From BOG-908 sp964244695 (GTDB taxonomy: Bacteria > Pseudomonadota > Alphaproteobacteria > Acetobacterales > Acetobacteraceae): a stretch of 7,498 nt of DNA. How positions within the stretch are numbered: position 1 is the first letter of the stretch; each line of letters starts with the position of its first letter. Under the pieces are notes generated by a model. It was not told the origin of the DNA. It made no database searches and saw nothing but the letters and a program-made list of their open reading frames with translations. The stretch is from positions 1 to 7,498 of the forward strand of contig CAXTJZ010000194.1 of assembly GCA_964244695.1 (NCBI GenBank), read 5' to 3'. The translations under genes were made by a program, and so were the position numbers. Shown piece after piece: positions 1 to 6,340 of the stretch.

Positions 1-43
1 TTTCAAGAACGGCGTGCGTCGCTTTGTCGTCTGACACCGCCGT

Positions 44-72
44 CTTGGTGCTCTTGGTGCCTTGGTGGTGAA
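44..72. repeat. Short interspersed repeat with three CTTGGTG units
   Basis: CTTGGTG occurs at 44-50, 53-59 and 61-67, separated by two bases and then one, followed by GTGAA at 68-72. It lies in the short non-coding stretch before the first gene. Read on the other strand it is the CACCAAG-rich phrase that I recall as a dispersed intergenic repeat in many unrelated bacterial genomes. The triplication is visible directly; membership of a dispersed family is from memory. No promoter could be recognised in or around it. Confidence 0.6.
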
Positions 73-117
73 TATCGCTTTCTTCCTGGCTGTGACCGCG
101 ATCAGGCAAATGTCCGC

Positions 118-2595
118 ATGCTAGCGAAGGGTGCGGACGAGCTGCTTGATTCGGCTGGGCGGCTGCGGGGGCCGTGGCGGCGGATGCTCGGGTCGCTGCT
201 TGGGTTGGGGACGGCGGTGCTGAAGGAGCGGACCGCGGAGCTGCAGCGGGCCTGTGTGGAGGAGGGAGCGGCCGCACTGCTGGCGATGCCGAATGCGGGG
301 ACGTGGCGCTGCGATCCTATTCCGTTCCTGCTGACGGAGACGGAGTTCGCCGCGCTGGCAATGGGGCTGGCGCAGCGGGCGGCGTTGCTGGAAGACGTGC
401 TGGCCGATGTTTACGGCGACAGGCGGCTGCTGGCAGAGGGGAAGCTGCCGCCGGCGGTGGTCTATCCTGCGGGTGCTTACGTGCGAGCCTGCCGCACGGT
501 GGTGCCGGGGGCGCCGGCGCAGGGGCGGCATATGCACCTGTATGCGGCCGATCTGGTGCGTGGAGCCGATGGACAGTGGTGCGTGCTGGCGGACCGAACG
601 GGGGAGCCGGCGGGACTGGCTTATGCGCTGGAGAACCGGCGTATCATGGCGCGCGTGCTGCCGGAGCTGTTCCGTCATGCCGAGGTGACCCAGCTTCGGC
701 CGTTCTTCGACATCTGGCAGGACCGGCTGCAGCGTCTGGCGCCTTCCGGCGCGGGCAATCCCGGGCTGGCGCTGCTGACGCCCGGCCACTCCGACCCGCG
801 CTGGTTCGAGCACGTGGTGCTGGCGCGCGCCTTGGGTTGCGCGCTGGTGGAGGATGGCGACCTGACGGTGCGCGAGGGCGCACTGTGGGTGAAGACGTTG
901 CGCGGGCTGCAGCCGGTGCACGTGCTGATCAGGCGGCAGCGCGGCGGCGCGATCGACCAGTTGGAGGTTTCCGAGGACATGTCCTGTGGGACGCCGGGGC
1001 TGCTGAGCGCCTGGCGCGACGGGGCGGTGCAGCTGCTGAACGGGCCAGGTGCCGGGTGGGCGGAGGCGCCGGCGCTGGCCGCGTTCCTGCCTGCCGTGGC
1101 GCAGGCGCTGACCGGGCGGGATCTGGTTCTGCCCAGCCTGGAGACGCTGTGGCTGGGCGATGCGGCTTCCTGTGACACGGTGCTGGCGGATCTGGCGCGC
1201 TACCACATTCTGTCGGCGACGGAGCGTGGCGACGACGCGCTGTGCGCGGCCGGGCTGGACGCGGGGGGGCTGGCCGCCTTGCATGGCCGCATCGCGGCGC
1301 GGCCCTGGGCGTTCGCGGCGGTGGTGGCGCCCTCGCCCAGTTATGCGCCCTGCATAGGCACGGGCGAGACGCTGGATCCGAAACCCGTCTCCTTGCGGCT
1401 GTTCCTGGTTTGGGACGGCGCGGCGTGGCGCCCGCTTCCCGGCGGCGTGGCGCGTGTGATGGAGTCGGCCGAGGCGCTGTCCGGCCGGCTGCCGCACAGC
1501 GCCACCAGCAAGGACGTCTGGGTGTTGCGCGAGGAAGGGCTGGACATCTTCGGCCCGGCCAACCTGGCTGTGCCCGCCTTGCAGATACGCCGCACGCCAG
1601 GCGACCTGCCGAGCCGGGTGGCGGATAATTTCTATTGGCTCGGCCGTTACCTCGAGCGGTTGGAGAACGCGGCGCGGCTGATACGAATCGTGCTGGCGCG
1701 GCTTTCGCGCGACACGCTGCTGCCGCGCGACCTGCCCGATCTGGCCGTCCTGGTGGCCTGCCTGGTGCAGGCGGGCCTGGTGAGCGAGGAGCTGGCGGGC
1801 GGGGCGGGACCTGGGCAGCTGGCGGACCTGCTGTTGCGGGCGCTGGCGCGCGACACCGGGTCCGTGGCGCGGCTGACCGGGCGGGTACGCGACTTGGCCG
1901 ACACGCTGCGCGACCGGTTAAGTGGTGAGATGCACGCGACCATCGCGCATGATCTGCGGCGGCTGAAGGGCAACCGGGTGCTGCTGCGGCCGGGCCAGCG
2001 TGCGGTGGGTATCGGATTGATGCACGAGTTTGCCGGCCAGGTGCTGCAGTTCTGCGCGACAGTGGCGGGATACGCGGCGGAGAACATGGTGCGCGGCGGC
2101 GGGCGCCTGTTCCTCGACCTGGGCCGGCGTACGGAGCGGGCGCAGACGGTAGCGGCACAGCTTGGCCACGCGCTGGACCAGCGGCCGGAGCGCATGGAGG
2201 GTGGGCTGGCGCTGTGCCTGGAGCTTTGCGACAGCGCGATCACCTACCGCTCGCGATACCTGACCGCGATACAGGCCGCACCGGTGATCGACCTTGTGGT
2301 GGCAGACGAGGGCAACCCGCGCGGCCTGGGTTTCCAGCTTGTGAGCGCACGCAGCACGCTGGCCATACTGGCGGGGCGCGACGACGCGCCTTTGGCCGCG
2401 GCGTTGGACGAGGCGATCGGCGAGACGCGCATGATGGTGGCGGAACTGGCCAACGCCGCGGACCAGGCGGAACGGGCGGCGGGGCTGGCGCCACGCCTGC
2501 GTGGCATCGGGGCACAGGTGGCCGCCGTGTCCGATCAGGTGATGCGGCAGTATTTCGCATTGTTGCCTGTCACGTTCACGGACGGGACGCAGTGA
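118..2595 (+). CDS. Fused circularly permuted ATP-grasp / alpha-E protein (DUF404-DUF407-DUF403), possibly catalytically degenerate
   Basis: The 825-residue protein joins two domains. Residues about 20-470 are a circularly permuted ATP-grasp (COG2308-like), ending in the family-typical SKDVWVL at 464-470. Residues about 498-815 are an alpha-E domain opening with FYWLGRYLER (505-514), with a second LGR..ER motif at 668-674. It is cytoplasmic, with no signal peptide or membrane segment. The length fits fused family members. By family the ATP-grasp should form an amide bond from a carboxylate and an amine using ATP, with alpha-E as partner. Compared with the stand-alone paralogue at 3631-5064, several motif positions are lost: LED becomes LAD (Ala158), the KPVGESGGYG loop becomes LSATERGDDA (365-374), and the N-SSQGGG stretch before SKD becomes R-LPHSAT. 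I infer weak or absent catalysis. ATG 118 was chosen because the conserved ADELLDSAGRLR segment begins at residue 6; the Shine-Dalgarno signal is poor (AGG at 104-106), and the frame is open upstream to base 1. The stop overlaps the next gene. Confidence 0.9.
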   Translation: MLAKGADELLDSAGRLRGPWRRMLGSLLGLGTAVLKERTAELQRACVEEGAAALLAMPNAGTWRCDPIPFLLTETEFAALAMGLAQRAALLEDVLADVYGDRRLLAEGKLPPAVVYPAGAYVRACRTVVPGAPAQGRHMHLYAADLVRGADGQWCVLADRTGEPAGLAYALENRRIMARVLPELFRHAEVTQLRPFFDIWQDRLQRLAPSGAGNPGLALLTPGHSDPRWFEHVVLARALGCALVEDGDLTVREGALWVKTLRGLQPVHVLIRRQRGGAIDQLEVSEDMSCGTPGLLSAWRDGAVQLLNGPGAGWAEAPALAAFLPAVAQALTGRDLVLPSLETLWLGDAASCDTVLADLARYHILSATERGDDALCAAGLDAGGLAALHGRIAARPWAFAAVVAPSPSYAPCIGTGETLDPKPVSLRLFLVWDGAAWRPLPGGVARVMESAEALSGRLPHSATSKDVWVLREEGLDIFGPANLAVPALQIRRTPGDLPSRVADNFYWLGRYLERLENAARLIRIVLARLSRDTLLPRDLPDLAVLVACLVQAGLVSEELAGGAGPGQLADLLLRALARDTGSVARLTGRVRDLADTLRDRLSGEMHATIAHDLRRLKGNRVLLRPGQRAVGIGLMHEFAGQVLQFCATVAGYAAENMVRGGGRLFLDLGRRTERAQTVAAQLGHALDQRPERMEGGLALCLELCDSAITYRSRYLTAIQAAPVIDLVVADEGNPRGLGFQLVSARSTLAILAGRDDAPLAAALDEAIGETRMMVAELANAADQAERAAGLAPRLRGIGAQVAAVSDQVMRQYFALLPVTFTDGTQ

Positions 2596-3470
2596 TCTAT
2601 CAGGTGTGCCACCGCACCGCCTACGCCTACGCCAATCCTGTCGATCTGGGCACGCACATGCTGCATCTGCAGCCGCGTGTGCTGCCCTGGCAGCGGGTGA
2701 TTTGCAGCAGGCTTACGGCGGAGCCGGCGCCTGCCGGGCTGCGTGACGGCACGGATTGTTTTGGCAACCAGGTGGCTTGGATGTTCCTCGATGCGCCGCA
2801 TCCGAGTCTGGCGGTGACGCTGGATGCACGGGTGGAGGTGACGCCGCCGCCGGTGCCGCTTGCCGCGCGGACGCCGGACTGGGCGGCGGTGTCGGCCGCG
2901 GCGTTTGCCGGCGGGCAAGGCGGCTACGAGGCGGCGGAGTTCCTGTTCGACAGCAAGCACGCGCCGGCCAGTGCAGAGGCGCGCGACTATGCCGAACCTT
3001 CGTTTCCGCCTGGGCGGCCGGTGCTGGAGGGGGTGATGGACCTGAATGCGCGCATTGGGCGGGATTTCGCCTTTCGGGGCGGGGTGACCAGCATCGACAC
3101 GACGGTGGCCCAGGTTCTCAAGCAGCGTGCTGGCGTCTGCCAGGATTTCTCGCACCTGATGATCGCCGGGCTGCGCGCGCTCGGTTTGCCAGCGCGTTAC
3201 GTGAGTGGTTACATCCGTACGAAGCCGCCGCCGGGCCAGGCGCGGCGTCGCGGGTGCGACCAGTCGCATGCTTGGGTAGGATGCTGGATGGGGCCGGAAT
3301 ATGGCTGGGTGGATGTCGACCCCACGAACTCCATCCTGATCAGGGATGAGCACGTGGTGCTTGGCTGGGGCAGGGATTTTTCCGACGTGAGCCCGCTTTA
3401 TGGGATCATTCTGGGTGGTGGGCGGCATAAGTTGACGGTGAGCGTGGATTTGGAGGCGGTGGAAGGGTGA
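2592..3470 (+). CDS. Transglutaminase-like cysteine hydrolase/transferase with bacterial transglutaminase N-terminal domain
   Basis: The 292-residue protein starts MIYQVCHRTAYAYANPVD, typical of the bacterial transglutaminase N-terminal domain (about 1-85). The papain-like transglutaminase core (about 150-245) shows a full catalytic triad: Cys183 in AGVCQDFSHLMI, His226 in QSHAWVGCW and Asp243 in WVDVDPTNS. The tail GRDFSDVSPLYGIILGGG is also family-typical. Such enzymes cleave or transfer amide bonds; bacterial members beside ATP-grasp/alpha-E genes are predicted to process the ligase product, but the substrate is unknown. The start is GTG 2592, which overlaps the upstream TGA as GTGA, so translation is probably coupled to the fused protein. 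The frame remains open far upstream, inside the fused gene, but that extension is composition noise and matches no transglutaminase sequence. The stop codon lies one base before repeat copy A. The family call is firm; the exact reaction is inferred. Confidence 0.93.
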   Translation: MIYQVCHRTAYAYANPVDLGTHMLHLQPRVLPWQRVICSRLTAEPAPAGLRDGTDCFGNQVAWMFLDAPHPSLAVTLDARVEVTPPPVPLAARTPDWAAVSAAAFAGGQGGYEAAEFLFDSKHAPASAEARDYAEPSFPPGRPVLEGVMDLNARIGRDFAFRGGVTSIDTTVAQVLKQRAGVCQDFSHLMIAGLRALGLPARYVSGYIRTKPPPGQARRRGCDQSHAWVGCWMGPEYGWVDVDPTNSILIRDEHVVLGWGRDFSDVSPLYGIILGGGRHKLTVSVDLEAVEG

Positions 3471-3471
3471 A

Positions 3472-3522
3472 GGAAGCAAGGCCTTCTTTTTTGAAAAAAA
3501 GAAGCAAAAAACTTTTACTACT
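3472..3522 (+). repeat. AT-rich palindromic repeat, copy A (left arm of long inverted repeat)
   Basis: The order is GGAAGCAAGGCC, a 22-nt core palindrome at 3483-3504 (CTTCTTTTTT, GA, AAAAAAGAAG), then CAAAAAACTTTT. It begins one base after the transglutaminase TGA. Against copy B on the opposite strand it pairs over 51 positions with 5 mismatches, including a perfect 32-bp block (3478-3509 with 3592-3623). The loop between the arms is 56 nt and GC-rich. The core hairpin lacks a GC stem and a trailing T run, so it is not a standard Rho-independent terminator. Confidence 0.9.
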
Positions 3523-3578
3523 CCGCTGCTTCGGCGGCTTCGATTTGTCCGGCGGCGCCCGGCTGCTGCAGATGCGAC

Positions 3579-3629
3579 AGGAGCAAAAGTCTTTTGCTTC
3601 TTTTTTTCAAAAAAGAAGGCCTTCCTTGC
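3579..3629 (-). repeat. AT-rich palindromic repeat, copy B (right arm of long inverted repeat)
   Basis: This is the reverse-complement partner of copy A, with its core palindrome at 3597-3618. It ends one base before the ATG of the ATP-grasp gene. Together with A it gives a potential stem of 51 positions (46 paired) around a 56-nt loop, filling the 160-nt gap between the two genes. The arrangement resembles a small non-autonomous element with long terminal inverted repeats. I see no clear target-site duplication and no transposase. Confidence 0.9.
3613..3619 (+). promoter_or_regulatory. Candidate ribosome binding site inside the repeat arm
   Basis: AAGAAGG lies 11 nt before ATG 3631 and is the only purine-rich Shine-Dalgarno candidate there. 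It is part of repeat copy B, so it would be base-paired either in the copy's own hairpin or in the long A-B stem. Use as a ribosome binding site is an inference. Confidence 0.4.
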
Positions 3630-3630
3630 G

Positions 3631-5064
3631 ATGACTGGGCTGCTGGACGGTTACGACAAAGGCGCCTTCTTCTGCGAGCTGATGGATTGCACCTTGCACG
3701 ATCCTGCGGTGCAGCTCATCGCGCGGCGCCTGGCGGCGATGGACCCGGCCGAGCTGGCCAGGCGCGCGCATATCGCCGAGATCGAGCTGTTCAACCAGGG
3801 GATCACGTTCACCGTATATTCGGACAAGGATGCGATCGACCGGATATTGCCGTTCGACCTGATACCGCGCGTGCTGACGGCACGGGAGTGGGACGTGATC
3901 GAGCGCGGGGTGAAGCAGCGCGTGGCGGCGTTGAACGCGTTCATCTGGGATGTGTATCACGAGCAGCGCATCCTTAAGGATGGCGTGGTGCCGGCGGCAC
4001 TGGTGCTGGGGAACGCGAATTACCGGCAGGAGATGGTGGGGTTCGACGTGCCGTGCGGCACCTACGTGCATGTGTGCGGCGTCGATATCATACGCGACCA
4101 GCATGGCGCGTTCCTGGTGCTGGAGGACAACGCGCGCACGCCCAGCGGGGTGAGTTACGTGCTGGAGAACCGCACGATGATGCGGCGGATTTTCCCGGAC
4201 CTGATGGACGGCATAGCGGTGCGGCCGGTGGGCAGTTACGGGATGATGCTGCAGGCCGCGCTGGCGGAGATAGCACCTACGGACAGTGCCGATCCGCAGG
4301 TAGTGCTGCTTTCGCCCGGCATCTATAACTCGGCGTATTTCGAGCACATCTTCCTGGCGCGAGAAATGGGCGTGCCCTTGGTGGAGGGCAGCGACCTGGT
4401 GGTGCAGGACGGCCGCGTGTGGATGCGCACGACGGCGGGGCTGGCGCCCGTGCATGCGATCTATCGGCGGTTGAACGACGATTTCCTCGACCCTGACGTG
4501 TTCCGGGCCGAGAGCACGTTGGGTGTGCGCGGGTTGATCGACGTCTGGCGCCGTGGGCGTGTGGCCATTGCCAACGCTGTGGGCACTGGGGTGGCCGACG
4601 ACAAGGCGATCTACGCGTACATGCCACGTATCATCCGCTACTACCTGTCGGAGGACCCGGTGCTGGCGAACGTGGACACGCATATCTGCGGCGAGGCGGA
4701 GGGGTTGGCCTACACTTTGGCCAATCTGGAGAAGCTTGTGGTCAAGCCGGTGGGCGAGTCGGGTGGTTATGGGCTGATCATCGGGCCGCATGCGACGAAG
4801 CAGGAAATCGCGGATTTCCGGGTGCAGTTACGCGCCGACCCTGCCAATTACATCAGCCAGCCGATGATCAGCCTGTCCGTGTCGCCTACGCTTGCCGGCG
4901 ACCGATTGCTGCCGCGGCATGTGGACTTGCGGCCGTTTGCCATCACGGGGCGCAAGACCTGGGTGCTGCCTGGAGGCTTGACGCGTGTGGCTTTGCGGGA
5001 GGGCTCGCTGGTGGTGAACTCGTCGCAGGGGGGCGGGTCGAAGGATACCTGGGTGCTGGAGTGA
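3631..5064 (+). CDS. Circularly permuted type 2 ATP-grasp protein (DUF404/DUF407, COG2308)
   Basis: The 477-residue protein is a full-length member of the circularly permuted ATP-grasp family, collinear with it from the FNQGITFTVYSDK region (about residues 52-66) to the SKDTWVLE end. Visible motifs are LEDNARTPSG (Glu165, Asp166, Asn167), the nucleotide-loop candidate KPVGESGGYG (Lys372 to Gly381), VDLRPF near residue 432, and NSSQGGGSKDTW (Asn463 to Trp474), whose Asn is a likely metal ligand. Family logic predicts ATP-dependent formation of an amide or peptide bond in the cytoplasm with the alpha-E protein as partner; no substrate is established. All motifs lost in the fused paralogue at 118-2595 are intact here, making this the likely active ligase of the locus. 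ATG 3631 is the natural start, directly after repeat copy B. The next gene begins 136 nt downstream, past repeat copy C, whereas such pairs are often tightly linked. Confidence 0.94.
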   Translation: MTGLLDGYDKGAFFCELMDCTLHDPAVQLIARRLAAMDPAELARRAHIAEIELFNQGITFTVYSDKDAIDRILPFDLIPRVLTAREWDVIERGVKQRVAALNAFIWDVYHEQRILKDGVVPAALVLGNANYRQEMVGFDVPCGTYVHVCGVDIIRDQHGAFLVLEDNARTPSGVSYVLENRTMMRRIFPDLMDGIAVRPVGSYGMMLQAALAEIAPTDSADPQVVLLSPGIYNSAYFEHIFLAREMGVPLVEGSDLVVQDGRVWMRTTAGLAPVHAIYRRLNDDFLDPDVFRAESTLGVRGLIDVWRRGRVAIANAVGTGVADDKAIYAYMPRIIRYYLSEDPVLANVDTHICGEAEGLAYTLANLEKLVVKPVGESGGYGLIIGPHATKQEIADFRVQLRADPANYISQPMISLSVSPTLAGDRLLPRHVDLRPFAITGRKTWVLPGGLTRVALREGSLVVNSSQGGGSKDTWVLE

Positions 5065-5135
5065 AACGAGCTATCGGATCTTTTTCAACAAGCCAAGAGT
5101 CTGGAGGACCGAAACCGCACCTCGGTGCAGGCGGG

Positions 5136-5185
5136 GGGACAAAGAGTTTTTGGTTCTTTTTTTCAAAAAAGAACTGCTTGCTTCC
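5136..5185 (-). repeat. AT-rich palindromic repeat, copy C
   Basis: On the minus strand this reads GGAAGCAAGCAG, then a 22-nt core palindrome (plus-strand 5153-5174), then CAAAAACTCTTTGTCC. Relative to copies A, B and D the outermost core pair is exchanged: C-G has become G-C at both ends, so the stem remains perfect. It occupies the gap between the ATP-grasp and alpha-E genes and ends 15 nt before the alpha-E ATG. A small hairpin, GCACCTCGGTGC, lies just upstream at 5117-5128. No partner arm is evident. Confidence 0.85.
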
Positions 5186-5200
5186 TTCCGGCGGCAAAAA

Positions 5201-6202
5201 ATGAGCGAAGAGGAGCATCGCCGCTCGCCCATCCTGCTGTCCCGTTACGCCGAAGCCTTGTTCTGGCTGGGCCGCTACATGGAGCGCATCGAGAACCTGG
5301 CGCGCATACTGGACGTGACGGACACGTTCGTGCGGCACGGCGTGGACCAGTCCGGCTGGCGTTCGGTGGTGCAGATAAACGCCGACGAGGAGCGGTTCAC
5401 CAAGCTGTATGGCACGGCGAACGCGGAGAGCGTGGCGCAATTCTACCTGGTGGACAGGGAGAACCCGACATCCGTGCTGTCCTCGCTGTTCGCGGCACGC
5501 GAGAACGCGCGCACGCTGCGGCCGCTTATACCCACCGAGATGTGGTCCCAGATCAACATCTTCTACAACCGGGTAAGGCAATTGACCGAGGCGGATGCGG
5601 CGCCGAGCCGGGTATCCGGCCTGTGCGCGTATTTCAAGGAGCAGTGCCAGGCCCATGCCGGCATCACCGACGGGACGTTCTATCGGGACCAGAGCTGGGC
5701 ATTCTACTGCATCGGCAAGTATATCGAGCGTGGCGACCAGACGTCCCGGCTGGTCGACATCAAGTACCACACGCTGCTGCCGTCCGTGGACGACGTGGGC
5801 GGGGCGCTGGACGTCAGCCAGTGGCACGCGCTGCTGCGCGCGGCGTCCGCCTATCAGGCCTACAGGCGGGTCAATCCGAATTTCATGACGCCTGCCTCGG
5901 TTGCGGGCTTCCTGCTCACGGACCATGCTTTTCCGCGCAGCGTGACGGTGTGCGTGCGCCAGGTGGAGATCCACCTCGGCCAGCTCAGCTCCGGCTACGG
6001 GTTGCGCGGCGCTTACAGGGCGCAGGAACGGCTGGACGCGTTGCGTGCGGCGCTGACGGACCAGTCGATCAGCGACATACTCGCGCGCGGCTTGCATGAA
6101 TTCCTCGACTGGGTGCAGCTGCAGCTTATCGGGTTGCAGGATGCCATGGCGGATGCTTTCTGGCGGAAATCTGACTCCGGGCAGAGTTCCACGCAGACAT
6201 GA
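5201..6202 (+). CDS. Alpha-E domain protein (DUF403)
   Basis: The protein has 333 residues, the usual length for a stand-alone alpha-E protein. It begins with LLSRYAEALFWLGRYMERIE, whose LGRY.ER motif is at residues 23-29. A second version, IGKYIERGDQTSRL, starts at residue 171, so the predicted helical fold carries two related halves. The family is known mainly from constant association with circularly permuted ATP-grasp proteins and is taken to be their partner; no activity of its own can be read from the sequence. ATG 5201 is preferred because family similarity begins within about 12 residues. A longer reading from TTG 5150 is possible, but its extra residues (VLFFKKELLASF and on) merely translate repeat copy C. 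No strong Shine-Dalgarno precedes ATG 5201. It probably pairs with the ATP-grasp protein encoded just upstream. Confidence 0.92.
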   Translation: MSEEEHRRSPILLSRYAEALFWLGRYMERIENLARILDVTDTFVRHGVDQSGWRSVVQINADEERFTKLYGTANAESVAQFYLVDRENPTSVLSSLFAARENARTLRPLIPTEMWSQINIFYNRVRQLTEADAAPSRVSGLCAYFKEQCQAHAGITDGTFYRDQSWAFYCIGKYIERGDQTSRLVDIKYHTLLPSVDDVGGALDVSQWHALLRAASAYQAYRRVNPNFMTPASVAGFLLTDHAFPRSVTVCVRQVEIHLGQLSSGYGLRGAYRAQERLDALRAALTDQSISDILARGLHEFLDWVQLQLIGLQDAMADAFWRKSDSGQSSTQT

Positions 6203-6340
6203 CTACCCGGCGTTGTGTTGCTGGAAAAACTCTGCAATCACCGGGATGGTCGTTTACAATCCGCATCTACTTGCTGTGGACAAACGTAACGAACTCGTGC
6301 ATTGCGATGCCCGGCAGGGCGCGGCTAGACGAAACCCAGG

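Noticed and set aside
1..37. Possible end of an upstream plus-strand gene (FKNGVRRFVV then TGA at 32-34) or start of a minus-strand gene (GTG at 37-35, reading MSDDKATHAVLE).
   Set aside because: Both readings are plausible, too short to recognise, and mutually exclusive; neither can be supported without more upstream sequence.
121..2158. Long open frames on the minus strand opposite the fused ATP-grasp gene (for example 121-1497 and 929-2158).
   Set aside because: Arg/Pro/Ala-rich translations with no recognisable domain; shadows of a GC-rich coding gene.
3483..3520. Rho-independent terminator after the transglutaminase gene.
   Set aside because: The hairpin is almost all A-T and is followed by A-rich sequence, not a T run; repeat copies also occur just before start codons.
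3607..4791. 394-codon minus-strand open frame opposite the stand-alone ATP-grasp gene.
   Set aside because: His/Arg/Gln-rich shadow translation; the plus strand carries a full conserved family sequence.
5080..5100. Possible degenerate partner arm of repeat copy C (GGATCTTTTTCAACAAG).
   Set aside because: The similarity to the repeat core is short and broken, and the palindrome is not kept.
6203..6340. Promoter for the deacetylase gene.
   Set aside because: No convincing paired -35/-10 elements or operator-like repeats could be identified by eye.
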